A DNA stretch of 64,000 nucleotides from Phaeotremella fagi (GCA_001599715.1 BCHU01000007.1:997586-1061585); one strand, 5' to 3'; counted from the stretch's first letter, positions 12,466 to 24,451 are shown. Translations and numbers: made by a program. Notes: generated from the letters alone by a model not told the origin.

Positions 12466-13200
12466 GGTGGGGATGGAAGAGGATGAGGATGAGGATAAGA
12501 AAAAGAATAAGGATGAGTTTTAACTGATAATTGCTTACACCACACCCAATCTTTTATTTTTCAACTTTTCGCCATCGGTCCGATTGCCTCATAATCTGGA
12601 ATACCTCAACGTCCTTTCGGAATCTATTCAATGGCGTGATTGGGGAGAAACAGTACGGGGTCCCCAAGGAAACACCCTAATCTTACGTAATCAACCCTTG
12701 CCCGTCCAACAAGGATTCGTGGCACGGAGGCGGTGGTGTTGGGTGCTGCGAGTTGAGATTAAAGATAAGCAAAGTTGATGCTAGGCGGTCTCTCATCACC
12801 GTTCATGACGACTGCTTAGCTGAAACATGCAGACATCCCCGATAGCCATAGGGGATAACATGTCTGACCTGCCCGAGTTACGATCAATAGCCAATGGCGT
12901 AACAGATCTTGTCATTTCTGTTCCGTGGTAGAACCTCCTTTAGAACAACTCCTCGTCTTTTGCTGTGTTGAGACCGACTAGCGTGAGAAAAATAACGTTT
13001 ATGTCCTTCCTTTCTAACGGTCAACACGGTACACACTCACTTGGCGTAGACATCGTTTTCAAATCATAGAACGTGTAAGGTTGAGTGAGATACGTATAAA
13101 CATGCATCGCCTTCTGAAAGCATCTTCTTTGCTTATCCATATATAATCTTTACTCGACTTACCTTCCCTCCTCCAACCTGTTCTCCCAATCCCAATTAAA
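12466..13200. other. Divergent promoter region between MET10 and the RTA1-like gene
   Basis: About 735 bp without a supported gene. It separates two divergent genes. The right part carries a TATA-like TATATAA at 13140-13146, about 55 bp before the RTA1-like start. A small open frame at 12584-12778 has no recognisable features. Confidence 0.6.
13140..13146 (+). promoter_or_regulatory. TATA-like element of the RTA1-like gene
   Basis: TATATAA 54 bp upstream of the ATG at 13201, followed by a pyrimidine-rich leader. Position is suitable for a TATA box; not tested. Confidence 0.45.
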
Positions 13201-14425
13201 ATGTCATCCACCACTGATCAACCAGTTATCCCATTCTCCAACGATCAAGCTTACGGTTACACCCCAACAGCCTGGGTCTGTTTAACTTTCATAGTTCTCT
13301 TTTCAATTTCTACCATAGCCCATCTAGCTCAAGCTACCTGGTCAAAATATTGGGTCATCTATCCAACCCTAGTAATCGGAGGTGCATGTAGGTCATCCCC
13401 CTCTCTGTTTCTAGTATCGTCCTCTGACATCTATGATGCATTAGTGGAAATCCTAGGTTGGGCAGGTCGTTATTGGTCAACTTCATTCGAAGGAAATGAT
13501 AATCCATTCTTGATGCAGATCTGTTGGTACGTTGCAAAAAGTTTTTCCTTGTTCAGTATCTGATCACACCACCACAGTCTCATCTTTGCACCAGTTTTCT
13601 TCTCAGCCTTTCTCTACACAATGTTAGGTGTTGGAATCAGTCAAATCGGGGTCGAATTTTCGTTCATTCGACCGAAACTTGTTAGTCTTTGCACTTTTAG
13701 TTAATGAAGTCGACTGACAAAAATTAGTATGCCACGATCTTCATCCTTGCTGATCTCGTTTCACTCATCCTTCAAGCAATCGGTGGTGGACAAGCAGGTA
13801 AATACTTTTACAATACACGTACCCATCACTTAACATCTCACTAATTACTACTGTAGCCTCCGCCTCGCAAGGTCAAGATACAACAGGTGCCACCCACATC
13901 ATGGTAGCCGGTATCATCTTCCAAGTAGTCTTCATGTTAATCTTCAGTGTCCTCTTATTCGATTTTTACCTCAGAGTTTCCAAAAACAGACCATACAGTT
14001 TCCAAATTAGACGATTAACTCGTCAAGGAAGTTCAAATTCAAGTTCTAGCTCTAGTGTTGAAAACGGAAACGGTAACGGGAACGGTGAAAAACTTTATGT
14101 ATCAGTCAAAGATGAGGTTTTGATCAAGAAATGGAAATTGTTCATGGTCGCTATGGTCATCTGTACTGCTATTATCTTACTTCGTGGTGAGTGAACTCCC
14201 GCCCCTGTTGAATTTTATTTTTGGGCCTGAGGTTGATCGAAATTGTGTTCAGGTTTCTATCGTTCAGTAGAACTTCTTCAGGGTTGGAACGGATATCTCA
14301 TCACCCATGAGATTTATCAGAACGTGTTGGACGGTATCCCAATGATCATCGCTATTGTCGTCTTCAACTTCTTTCATCCAGGTTTCATCCTTCCTAGAAG
14401 AGAACGTTGGAGAGGTTATCATTAA
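13201..14425 (+). CDS. RTA1-like lipid-translocating/drug-resistance membrane protein
   Basis: Member of the fungal RTA1 family (Rta1, Rsb1, Pug1), seven-helix plasma-membrane proteins linked to sphingoid base export and 7-aminocholesterol resistance; the substrate here is unknown. Six exons fit in frame: 13201-13387, 13445-13526, 13578-13680, 13728-13797, 13857-14186 and 14253-14425. Family signatures are GALEILGWAGRYWS, APVFFSAFLYTMLG, FILADLVSLILQAIGGG and RSVELLQGWNGYLITHE, close to the RTA1 consensus. A Ser/Asn-Gly-rich insertion ([19 protein letters not shown]) sits in a cytosolic loop at about 14030-14090. The C-terminus FHPGFILPRRE is also typical. It lies divergent to MET10 but no functional link is evident. 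Confidence 0.92.
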
Positions 14426-14706
14426 TCTGAACCTTTCTAGGCGTAATTCTGTTTACACCCCTATACGTAAATTCAATAGCGAAGAATTCACGCTACTCTG
14501 TAAGATGATGTGTTTATGACTGTTTATTTGTTTCGATTGATTTGTAGTGATAAAATGATTAGAGTTTGTGTATTCACTGTATATAGGGAGATGGAAATGT
14601 AGAAATTGTATCAGAGAGATGGACGATTGATTATACGATCAAACTAAAGCAAGTCGAGATAAAGTTGTAGTAAAACATTACTTTTCCATTTCCAGAACTG
14701 ACTAAT

Positions 14707-15614
14707 CTACCATTTCTCAACATAAGGTCTAACCTCGAGTTCATGAGTAAAAGCCGATTTAGGTTGTGTATGCAGATACCAATAAGTCTCGGCAATCTAT
14801 ATGAGAGTTCAAGCCATCAACGAAAAATCCTCAATAAAAACTCCACCAGAAAAACAAAACTCACAGCATCAGGATCAATCTTAGCATCCGGACCAGCATC
14901 TTTCATATACTCCTTCGAACTCTCCAAATCAATAACCCCATCAATGATAACATGTCCAACATGAACCCCCTGAGGTCCGAACTCCCTAGCTAGCGATTGG
15001 GCTAATGCACGAGTAGCGAATTTACCTACTGCGAACGAAGAGAATTTCGATGATGATTTCAGAGAGGCTGTTGCACCTGTGAACAAAAGTGTTGGTGGGT
15101 ATTTAAAAGATTTCGTAGTTGATTTCAAGAGACTTGGGAGGACTGCTTGGGAGAAAAAGAATCCTCCTTTACTGTGGGGTTTTAGTTTTTGGCGTAGATA
15201 TTGTTGCTTACCAGTTTACATCGTATGGATTGGTGAACTCTGAGATGGTTTGTTCGAGGAATGGTTTGATTGCTAATTTACCACTGGCATTGAAGACAGC
15301 CGCCTCAGAAAAAATCAACCAGAGTCCAAATAGAGATAAGTGAACGTTTATGAACTTACAGCACAAGACGAATCGTCCCCGAACTCCTTTGAGATAATTT
15401 TGAAAGCATCATTAATACTCTCCTGACTGGAAACATCGGTAGAGATCCCAATAGCAGAACCACCGTTCTGTTGGATCTGCTTCACGATCGGATCGTAACT
15501 ATCTGGTTTACGAGCTAGGAGAACCACTGGATATTGTTTAGCGAATTTAATGGCTAGACTGGCTCCTGTACCAGGACCAACTCCTGCTATGATTGCGAAT
15601 GCTTTCGAGGTCAT
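14707..15614 (-). CDS. Short-chain dehydrogenase/reductase (SDR) family protein
   Basis: NAD(P)-dependent oxidoreductase of unknown substrate. The N-terminus MTSKAFAIIAGVGPGTGASLA holds the SDR cofactor motif in the variant GxGPGTG; VLLARKP and GISTDVSS follow. Exons join as DDSSCA-AAVFNASGK (first intron about 15302-15360) and NPYDVNW with the next exon SLLKST...LLFTGATASLKSSSKFSSFAVGKFATRALAQSLA. The expected catalytic Tyr-x-x-x-Lys is seen as F-A-V-G-K here (SSFAVGKFA), so the usual tyrosine is phenylalanine. The last exon starts at about 14795 and reads IAETYWYLHTQPKSAFTHE, ending EVRPYVEKW. This matches a group of small fungal SDRs with the same ending. An ATG at 15647 is open upstream, but the family motif starts right after 15614. 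Confidence 0.88.
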
Positions 15615-16109
15615 TTTTTGGTTATGCGGTTTGGATAGATGTTTCAAATTGATACTAAATGAATAATGGATTGATTAGATTAGATTACATTTGGTTCGGT
15701 GGTGAGAAGCTCGGTTACAGTTAGTCATTCATCCGCAAACTTAATGGCGGAATCTCAATCATTATAAATCCAATTACTATACACAGGTACGCTTCATGCT
15801 CTGGAACCCGTTATGCGTCTCGAACCTGATATCGATCCTAGATCTTGAGATCTCACTCTTAAATTGTTCTAGAAATATGACGTAGAAGAATCCAGTAAAT
15901 ACTTAAATAGGTTCAAGGCCGGAGGGCTCAATTAACGGCCGATCTCCGATTCAATACCAAGACCAGCGGTTAATCATCCTGCATTATTCATAACCGAATT
16001 CATTTGTAAACATTCATTTTTGAATCGAAAGATTGCAATATATAAAGATCCAGAACAATACCGTTTAACGTAGAGACTATTCCCTCACACAACCACAATC
16101 ACAATCCCA
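15615..16109. other. Divergent promoter between SDR and NmrA-like genes
   Basis: No gene is seen. The interval separates two divergent NAD(P)-binding protein genes. A TATATAAAG at 16039-16047 lies 63 bp before the NmrA-like start and is a good TATA candidate for that gene. Confidence 0.6.
16039..16047 (+). promoter_or_regulatory. TATA box candidate of the NmrA-like gene
   Basis: TATATAAAG, 63 bp upstream of the ATG, followed by a CA-rich leader of the kind seen before other starts in this window. Confidence 0.5.
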
Positions 16110-17054
16110 ATGTCAAGAAATTCACAACTAAAATCAAATCAGACAGTGGCAGTCGCCGGTGCGACTGGGTCACTGGGTCAACTGGTATGTCTTGAGATCA
16201 GAAGACAAGAAGTTCCAGTAAAAGCACTTGTCAGACCATCGACATCGATCACGAAAACCCAACCCCTTCTCGATGCAGGTGTCCAAATAATAGAAGTTGA
16301 CATGAACGATGTTGAAGCCCTAACAAAAGCTCTCGATGGTGTTCATACGGTAGTCTCAACTCTTCAAGGTTTACGAGACGTCATCATAGACGTTCAAACC
16401 AACTTACTCGACGCTTCGTTAAAATCAAAAGTCAAACGATTCATCCCATCAGATTTCGCTCTCGATTTCACTAAAACTTTACCAGGTTCAAACAGGAATC
16501 TCGATCTTCGACGTGAATTCCATAAAAAATTAGATGCATCGGGTATCCAATGGACTAGTATCTTGAACGGTGGTTTTTTGGATATGTTGGCAGGTGGTGA
16601 TATACCACTTATCAATGCCAATTGGAAAAAAGTTTTACATTTCGGTGACGTCAATCAAAAACTCGATTTCACTACTATGAAAGATACAGCAGCGTTCACA
16701 GCGGCTGTCGCTATCGATCCCAATCCAACTCCCAAAATCCTTCGTATCGCAGGTGACACCTTCAGTTCCAAGGATTTAGCAGATAGAATATCAGTTTATC
16801 GTGGACAGAAGTACACGACTCAATGGACAGGTTCAATTGGTTTCTTACAGTCTTTCATTGGAATCATGAAATTCGCTATTGGAGGTGTGGAAGATAAATT
16901 GTTCCCTCCTTGGCAAGGGATGCAGTATTTGGAGAACATGGTTTCGGGGAAGGGTAAATTGGACCCATTGGATAATGGGAGATATAGTGGGATGAAGTGG
17001 ACTTCGTTGGAGGAAGCTTTGAAAGAGGCTGAGGAGAGTCGCGCAAGTTCTTGA
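16110..17054 (+). CDS. NmrA-like / isoflavone-reductase-like NAD(P)-binding protein
   Basis: Intronless frame of 314 residues, unusual in this intron-rich region. Residues about 11-20 form a Rossmann cofactor motif (VAVAGATGSLGQ), followed by VKALVRPS, VDMNDVEALTKALDG and VVSTLQG, then RFIPSDFALDF, which is the usual order in the NmrA/PCBER/isoflavone-reductase group. Substrate unknown: family members are either real reductases or redox sensors that bind NADP. The lack of introns could reflect retroposition or transfer, but base composition looks like its neighbours. It has a clear TATA candidate upstream, unlike most genes here, suggesting inducible expression (inference). Confidence 0.9.
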   Translation: MSRNSQLKSNQTVAVAGATGSLGQLVCLEIRRQEVPVKALVRPSTSITKTQPLLDAGVQIIEVDMNDVEALTKALDGVHTVVSTLQGLRDVIIDVQTNLLDASLKSKVKRFIPSDFALDFTKTLPGSNRNLDLRREFHKKLDASGIQWTSILNGGFLDMLAGGDIPLINANWKKVLHFGDVNQKLDFTTMKDTAAFTAAVAIDPNPTPKILRIAGDTFSSKDLADRISVYRGQKYTTQWTGSIGFLQSFIGIMKFAIGGVEDKLFPPWQGMQYLENMVSGKGKLDPLDNGRYSGMKWTSLEEALKEAEESRASS

Positions 17055-17658
17055 ATTTACTGCTGAGGAGTATGGATGGCAAAGATGGTGGGATAAGAGG
17101 GTTGTTTCGTGGGGTCGTTTCGTGATGATCAGGTTGGATGCATTCATATAGATGGGTACAAATACATGTCACTCTGAGTCTTTAACTCCCTATGACCTGT
17201 TGACAAAATGAGACCAAATTCTGAAGTCGATTAAGTTTGCTCCAAAAAAACACGTGCTGCCAACCCAAACTCTAATGCAAAACCAACGATGACGAAAATC
17301 AAGTCAAAAACTTACATAAGATATCTTAAGCTTGCAACTCGAAAATAAACTCCCCAAGCACAAATGGCAAAACCGGACCTGAGATCTGAATGGAACAAGT
17401 TCAAACTTATTCCGAGGTATACCAAATCTCTGGATATCAAAGGATGAATTGAATGGAACCAACCGAAGGAGAAGTGGCAGGTTTGTATTCAATCGCATTT
17501 CGCCACTCCCCCCTTTGCACACTTCCTTGTACATATATATATATGTATATGTAGAAAGAAAGGACATAGATAGTCACCTAATCTCAATTGGTTTTGATAA
17601 CCACCCCTCCTAAACCTCCTATCTTACTCCACGACGTAGATCGTCCCCAACACTCATT
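17055..17658. other. Intergenic with a palindromic AT block
   Basis: About 600 bp without a supported gene. CACGTG lies at about 17251. A 16-nt perfect palindrome ACATATATATATATGT spans 17531-17546, about 115 bp before the next start and could serve as a TATA element. Small open frames on the minus strand lack any recognisable features. Confidence 0.5.
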
Positions 17659-18563
17659 ATGCCAATCCTAGTAGCCTCCCTAATTTTCGCCGTGGCTCTC
17701 TCCTTCCTAGCCTCCGACGAAGAGGAAGAAGATATCCTCCTGATCATCCCCGAATCCCAACATTCAAATATCGATTCCTTCCTAACTCCCCCGTCAGTTT
17801 CTTCACATCAACTTGAAACTATCAAAGAAGAGGTGTTGGCTGTTACACCGAAGGTGCCGGTGGTTCGGATGGATGATAGGAAGATGTTGGGGTATCGACG
17901 AATGAGTTTAGATCTCGGTGTGGGGTTGGGGATTGATCTTGTTGGAGAGGAGGAGTTGATTTCTGAAGAGAGATATTCGATTGGGAATGGATGGTCGAGA
18001 GCTAAACCAAGTCGTTCGATGACTACAACAGGGATTCAGGTATGTCACCAACCACCGAGATCGAAATATAAAACTAATCATGCGCAAAGACGAGGGGTTA
18101 TCAATTCATCGATCCTTCCTCACCGTCCTCCTCTGAATCTGATTCAGAATCCGACCACTCTTCCTCATCCTTTTCCTCAGAGACGGAGACGGATTCAGAT
18201 ACAGATCTCGATACACCACTGACGACACCGTCCGATAAACGACGATGCGTCTCGATGCCCCTCCCCCTCCCACCTTCTTCTTTCACCTTCTCCCTCAAAC
18301 CTCTTTCATACAACCATAATCAGAATCAGAATCACAATTACGACGACGATTACAGTTCACCTGAAATCGATTCACCAGCTCCATTATCATCATTCTCTAA
18401 ACCTCTTGACAACTTTTTCGATCGATCTGATGTAGTTTCACAACCACAACCAGAACCAGACTCTGATTCTGATTCTGATGGAACGGCGTCAGCTCCAACC
18501 AAACGCCATCTAAGAATCTCCAGGACGTTCCTCGAACAAAGTTTGTTCAGTAGTGCTTATTAA
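17659..18563 (+). CDS. Unknown serine/acid-rich protein with N-terminal hydrophobic segment
   Basis: Not recognised. Two exons, 17659-18039 and 18090-18563, joined by a 50-nt intron so that GIQ continues into TRGYQFIDPSSPSS. Residues 1-18 (MPILVASLIFAVALSFLA) are hydrophobic and could be a signal peptide or anchor, followed at once by an acidic stretch (SDEEEEDILL). The second exon is rich in Ser, Asp and Glu (repeated SD/SE and TD pairs), then prolines, and ends with KRHLRISRTFLEQSLFSSAY. The splice is supported because the antisense and other frames do not keep the Ser/Asp pattern. Probably intrinsically disordered; function unknown. Confidence 0.65.
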
Positions 18564-18867
18564 TGTTTTGAGCGGGAATGGAAAAAAGATGAGATTAGGA
18601 GGTTTACAGTAGTTGACGATGTTTTATTTTGAATAGTATTTATTTTCATGAAATGACGCTGGAACGTCATCCCTCCTATTGAACTTTTAACACACATGCA
18701 AACCTATGCAATTCTTGCTTCCCTCATGCCTAAGATCGTTCCTCTCAATTCTGATTTCCAATCCATTGCATCCAACTAAAATACTATCACTTCAAACATC
18801 ACACCGACTCGTTGATTGGATCAACGTTTTTTTTTTGCGTTCTCGAATTCAACCTCTACGCCGTAAC
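18564..18867. other. Convergent 3' region
   Basis: Between two convergent genes (the Ser/acid-rich gene and the Gbp2-like gene). No gene is seen. Contains a T9 run near 18827 and presumably both 3' untranslated regions. Confidence 0.5.
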
Positions 18868-21452
18868 CTAAGCTGGAGTTAATGTACCTTTAGCAGCGGT
18901 AGGTGTGAAATCATGAGGACGTGGGTTGAATTGAACATCTAAGATCCAACGAATCAGTAACCCAATTCCACCTCAAACTCAATAAAAACGAAACTCACCT
19001 AATGGTCGACCACCATATTGATAACCAGTAAACTTCTCGCCAGCTTGTTGAGCCTCAGCAATCTCAGTGAATTGAACGATACCCTCTCCCTTTGATCTGT
19101 TACCGTCATAAAGGATTTCGGCTAAAGTGACAACACCAGTGGTCTCGAACAACTCGACGAGATCTTCGTTAGACGTTGACCATGGTAGCTGATATCAAAT
19201 CAGTCTTTGATCATGAAAATAGAGGCTTTTGGACTCACGTTTCGAACCAAAATTTGTGTACTGGGTTCGGCAGGTTCCGCTTGTAATCCACTACCCATGG
19301 TTCCCTCTACTCCCTCCATAGATGCGTCAGGTCCGTTATAATCGGCATAGAGATCATTAGTGAAATTCCTTCCACCTCTACCACCACCACCCATCATTCC
19401 CATATGACCACCTCTGAAACCAGGGTTGAATCCACCACCGTTGAAACCGCCTCTTCCACCGAAACCACCACCGAAACCGTTGTTGAAACCACCACGGAAT
19501 CCTGGAGCGAATCCACCTCTGAAACCACCTCTGAAACCGCCCCTACCTTGGCCGGCGAATCGGTCCTGTTGAAGTAAGTACGATCCAATTCCCTGTCATT
19601 GATATGACCCACCTCTCTAACTTCAAGGACACTTCCGAACCAATCGTAACCGTTGAGCATTTCTGTCATATCAGCCCGGTTCATGATTGAAACTCACCAA
19701 TAGCAGCTCTAGCTCCCTCTGGATCCACAAAGACAACAGTCCCACTTCCTTTGGGAGTACCGTCCATTCTAACACCGACATCGGCACGAATAACTTCTCC
19801 AGCTTGACGGAAAAGATCCTTCAAATCTTGCCATGTAGCTTGAAGAGGGAGCTGTAACGGGAGTCAGCTTTCATATGTCATTGCTCAACAGCTTACTCAC
19901 ATTTCCGACGAAAAGGTTTCTGTTGGGAATAGCTTGAGGAGCTTGAGCACCCAAGAAATTTCTTGCTTCACCCATGGCCATTCCGATCTTTCCTGGGATG
20001 GGTGTAGCTCCGAATCTAGCGGTTTCTTCACGGTCCTATTTCAAGTCATCAGCAGAATTCATCAGACAACTTGGTGCGACTTACCTCTCTAATGAAAACT
20101 TGACGACCGAAGAATGCTTTCTCTGCCAAAGCGGTTTTGGCTTTTTGAGCGTCCTCAGCGTTGCTGTATTCAACGATACTATGGGGTTTAAATCAGCATG
20201 ACATGATGAAAACAGTAAAATCAAAACTTACCCGCAACCTTTAGATTGACCAGCGGGTGTAACGAGAACTTCCGAAAAGACGACCTCGCCTCCAGCTAAA
20301 CATCCCAAAAAAAAACCATATCCGTCAATTCTATTCATCTCTACCAAAAAAACCATAACCGATCCAAAGGAAGAAAGCTGAAAATAAACACCAAACCAAC
20401 TAATTCCTTACCGTAACTTCGACTTCATCCACGAAATGGAAGCGGTCATAATGAGCCGAGTGTTGGTGTGACGGATGGATAGAGTTGAACTCGATAAGTT
20501 GGCCATAGCCTTGGCTCATATTCGCCAACTCGATTCTCCATAGCTTAAAAGCTAGTAATTCCAAGTCATATCCAGACTCGTTTCTCCAACTCATCTAACC
20601 GTAACCAGACCAACAAAAGTCCGACCCAACCCTAACCCTAACCCTAACCCAAATCCAAACCCAAATTGAAATCTAAACCCACCTCCACTCATGAAATTCT
20701 GTAAATCCTTATAATTAACCTCATAACTGAGATTACCTATATAAAGTCTATTCTCCCTTTGACTGACTTTAGCATGAGCCTCAGCTTCTTCAGGTGAAGC
20801 GTTCATCGGACCCCCAACAGATTTTTCTGAAGGGTCACGATCGAATCCACCGAATCTACCTCCACTACCTGATGGGAAACCACTGCCACCACCTCGGCCA
20901 CCTCTGAATCCACCTCTAGGTGGGAAACCACCTCCTCTGGATGACATTCTACTTCCGCTGTATGGGTCGTCTCGACGTGATGATCTGTGATGATGTCTGT
21001 CGCGGGATCGGGAACGTGAGCGTGATCTAGAATAGGATCTGTCACGATGGGATCGATGTCTGTGAGATGATCTGTGACCTGGTGAACGAGATCTTGATCT
21101 TGAATACGATCTTTTTCGGTGCTGTTAAAAAAGTAGTGTAATGTTAGCTTTCAGTTTATAGGTCCTCACAACCACCGGTCTGGTACTCAAATACAAAATA
21201 ACTTACACTTCTGTGTCTGTCATCATCCCTTTCTCTATCCCTGTCTCTATCTCCACGTCTCTCTCTACTCCTACTACGATCTCTATGTCTATCTCTGGAA
21301 CTATCACGTCTTCTTGAATCTAGAATTTTGTGTGGTTAGTGAATAAGATCCTTTCTTTGTTGAATGGAACATGATTTACCATTGCCGTTACCGTTTGATT
21401 CTGGTTCTGGAATGATAGCTTCGCCTTCACGCATTTCTCTGTCGTCCTCCAT
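18868..21452 (-). CDS. Gbp2/Hrb1-like SR protein with three RRMs
   Basis: Nuclear mRNA-binding protein of the Gbp2/Hrb1 type (mRNA surveillance and export in yeast). From the ATG at 21450-21452 it has an RS/RD-rich domain (short exons, ending in [13 protein letters not shown]), then an RGG region (MSSRGGGFPPRGGFRGGRG), then three RRMs: RLYIGNLSYEVNYKDLQNF at about 20720-20760, RNLFVGNLPLQATWQDLKDL at about 19830-19930, and ILVRN-LPWSTSNEDLVELF at about 19140-19260. Between RRM2 and RRM3 is a Gly/Phe-rich linker encoded by imperfect repeats (19400-19560). The last exon ends GGRPLDVQFNPRPHDFTP...LTPA. RRM1 is interrupted by an unusually long intron of about 390 nt (about 20300-20690); two possible donors in phase 1 both read into GGEVVFSEVLVTPAGQSKGCG. 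Most other introns are 45-65 nt. Confidence 0.87.
20625..20650 (-). repeat. Short telomere-like TTAGGG array inside an intron
   Basis: Three perfect CCCTAA units on the plus strand (20630-20647) flanked by CCC/CCCAA partial units, followed by degenerate CCAAAT/CCAAACCC units to about 20672. The gene is on the minus strand, so the pre-mRNA contains UUAGGG repeats. It lies inside the long intron in RRM1 of the Gbp2-like gene. Confidence 0.9.
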
Positions 21453-21663
21453 GATGAATATTAGTTAGTATTAGATATATAAAGTAAGAGATATTGAAAG
21501 ATAAATGTATAAAAGTAAGTATAGTATGATTACACCATCGAACGTAATGGAAGGCGTTGAAAGGAGAGCAGAGTAAAGGAGTATTCAATAACTCCGAATG
21601 TGGCAGTGGCAGTGGCATTCAGTATTGCATGGCATTGATATCTCTCTCCATTAAACAATCTCC

Positions 21664-24451
21664 TCACTCAACAGCTTGCGCTTTCTTCTTCAATTTAGAA
21701 GCTAAACAATCAAGTAAGCATTACCCCAGGCGATCCCACAACACCAAACTCACCTTCTCGAGAAACGGCAGATGTTGGCGCATAACCCTCCGGGAAACAT
21801 TCACTGATCTATACGGCGATCAGCATAAGGAAATCAAACAAATCCATACCTTCTTATACAACTCCTTCTTCATGTTGACATCATTAGTAGCTCCAACGAA
21901 TGGCGCTTTGAATTCCCTAAAACCAATGTATCAGTCCCGACGCCAAAAAAAAAACATTTCCACAACTTACTCCATACGTTTATTCAGATCAACCATAGTC
22001 TGCATGTTATCCAACAATTGACCTAGAACTTCTCTCATCTCCGGTGTCCACGTGAATCTCTTCGTTGGTGGTCGAGGTTTTGTGTTTGCGTTAGCTTCAT
22101 TTTCGTTGGGTGGGGGTTCTTCGTTATCACCATCGACATCAACTATTTCAGGTTCCAGTGGTGTTTCCTGTGTCTATCGGTTAGTTGATTAGACACAGCT
22201 AGTTGACTTACGTTAGATCCTCCCGGACCTTGTTTTTCATCTACAAGTCATCAGTATTAAATTCCAATTTCGGTAGAATAATGAATGCCTTACCCCATAA
22301 TTTTAAACTCTCCTCATAAGCTTTAGTAGTCTCTTCATATTTCTGTACCCAAACTCCTTCTTCAACTTTGACCAAATCTTTCAATTGATCCAAACCAATC
22401 CCCTCTAATTTCATTAACCACTCTCTATAACCATGATAACAGATTTTAGTGACGAGTTTCTGAAGCCATCAATCAGTTCTGGTGTTTATTGGCAATTCCA
22501 AAGGGACATACGGATAACGTAAATTTATTATAAGGCAGAACGGCGGGTAAACAATCGAAGAAGATTTTCGAATCGTTCTTCTCACTTGTCAATGGGAAAA
22601 GATCCGCTTCGTACGCTGCTTGACCGGCTAGTTTGAGGAACGGTCTGAGATCATCTGGGAACTTTTGTTTGGAATTTGCATTCCAATCCTCTTCAAGTCA
22701 AATCGTTTCATCAGTCATCTAATCTGTACTCTGTAAAACTTCACTCACTCTTATCGGAAGCTTCTCGAATCGTCATGAGTCTGTTGGCGATTTCGACCGG
22801 AAGTTTGGAGAATGGTGGAAGATGCTTGGAGGGGTTAGTATCGTTAAACCATCAGTACCTACATTCTCGTCGTGCGACGCAGAAACGTAAATCCTTCTAT
22901 CGAGCGGTTTCAAAATTTCCTTTCGAATGACTAAAGTGATTTGTGAATCAGCCATTCAATCCAATCCTCAATAAAAACACAACCACGTACTTGGTTTACT
23001 CTCTGGTGTCTTCGATCTTGCTCTAGTGGTATCAAGAGGAGCTATATCGCTTTCACCGTCAGAATCGTAAATCTTGATTGGACTACTAGCAGAGCCAAGT
23101 ATAACATCCGGCTGAGGACGTTTCATCGAAGCCGCAATCGAAGCTAAAGATTGTCGGGGTTGATGATTCTCTTGTGTTGCTCCTATCGCTCGGGATTGAC
23201 GGGGTGGAGCACGAGGTTTAGGTTTAATGGGTGAACTAAGGGGTTGTGTTAGAGTGAGTTCTCAAGAGATCGTTCAGAGAAGCACATACGCTTCGGCCAA
23301 TTCTAACGGTCCGGAGTGAACGAAGAATCCCTCTTTCTTGGGTCTTTGATAATGCGTTGGGGCGTCTATCATCAATTCTGAATCATCGATGAAGGGATCT
23401 TCAAGATCGTAATCGACTTTTCGTTTTAAAATCTGTAACAGTAAATCAGTTAGAATTGTGATTCTTATTCCCGGGCCGACTACAACTGACTTTCTTCTTT
23501 TTAGGTTTTGATGTTGGTTTATCACCGTATTTCTCCTCTAATCTTCGAGCGATTTCCTCAGGTGATAGATCATCATCAAACACCCCACCAATCATTCCAC
23601 CTCTAGGTGGTAAATCATGACCCAGTCTATCTCCATTCCCAACCGCCGAATCCGTGATATCACCTAAAATCGGTCCCCCACCACCCATGTCTTTCCCTTC
23701 AACATCCTCCCCTTCCCCCCAAACAGCAACCATACCCTTCTCCCTAGCGTCATCCAGAACATTCCAAAAAACAGTTTCGCCGTCTTGCGCGAAATCGTTT
23801 AATGCCTTTTCCAATCTGATAGTCTTCATCGGTGGTGGGGGAGGTGGAAGATCTTCATCTGTTGATGGTGATCTTCTCTTGATTTTTTTCTTTTTTGTGT
23901 TGGATGAGGGATCGGTAGTTTCATTTGATGATGTCGTTGGTTTGGTTGGGTCTGTGGAGGTTGAATCGGTTGGTTCTATCTTGACTGTTTTGATGGAGAC
24001 TGGTTCTTTGAGTTCTGGATATCCGTCTGGACCTAGAATTTGGATATCCTAATGGGATATTAGCTGAGGTATGTAAGCATTGACCTACATCCTCTAGATC
24101 TTCACTTTCGTCTCCACTACTCTCCTCATCATCTTCATCATCCGATTCACTAGATTCACCACCATTATCACCCTCCTCCCTCTCATCATCCTCATCATCA
24201 GATTCACCTTCAATCTCATTCTCTACCTGAACATTATCATCTCCTTCTTCCCCCTCCCCATCTCCATCATCTAGATCTTCCATGTCTATATCACCTCCAA
24301 CTTCGTCTTCCGAGTTCATGGCTTCATCTGGTTTTTCGAGATGCGGTGGAATGGCTGATTTTGGTTCTGGTGTTTTTATTGGGGATGATGAGAGGAGTGA
24401 TGGGGTGGGTAGAGGGATTGTTGAGGATGGTGTTGGGGTTGGAGTTGTCAT
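21664..24451 (-). CDS. HPC2: Hpc2/ubinuclein-like subunit of the HIR histone chaperone complex
   Basis: Hpc2 works with Hir1-3 and Asf1 in replication-independent H3-H4 deposition and histone gene repression. The key evidence is the Hpc2-related domain at about 23290-23440: KRKVDYDLEDPFIDDSELMIDAPTHY...KEGFFVHSGPLEL, with the signature DPFIDDSE. The N-terminus is proline/serine-rich (MTTPTPTPSSTIPLPTPS) followed by a long acidic tract (DEDDEESSGDESEDLED). A region KALNDFAQDGETVFWNVLDDAREKG and LSPEEIARRLEEKYGDKP precede the HRD, as in fungal Hpc2. The C-terminal half (SPIKPKPRAPPRQS..., then helical segments) is split into several exons and ends CLASKLKKKAQAVE. Exon borders in the C-terminal third are only approximate. 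Confidence 0.85.

Noticed and set aside
20625..20650. Chromosome end or telomere
   Set aside because: Only three perfect TTAGGG units, inside an intron and flanked on both sides by conserved genes.
23654..24052. A plus-strand frame opposite the Hpc2-like gene
   Set aside because: It is a shadow of the acidic and proline-rich exons on the minus strand; the Hpc2 domain fixes the true strand.
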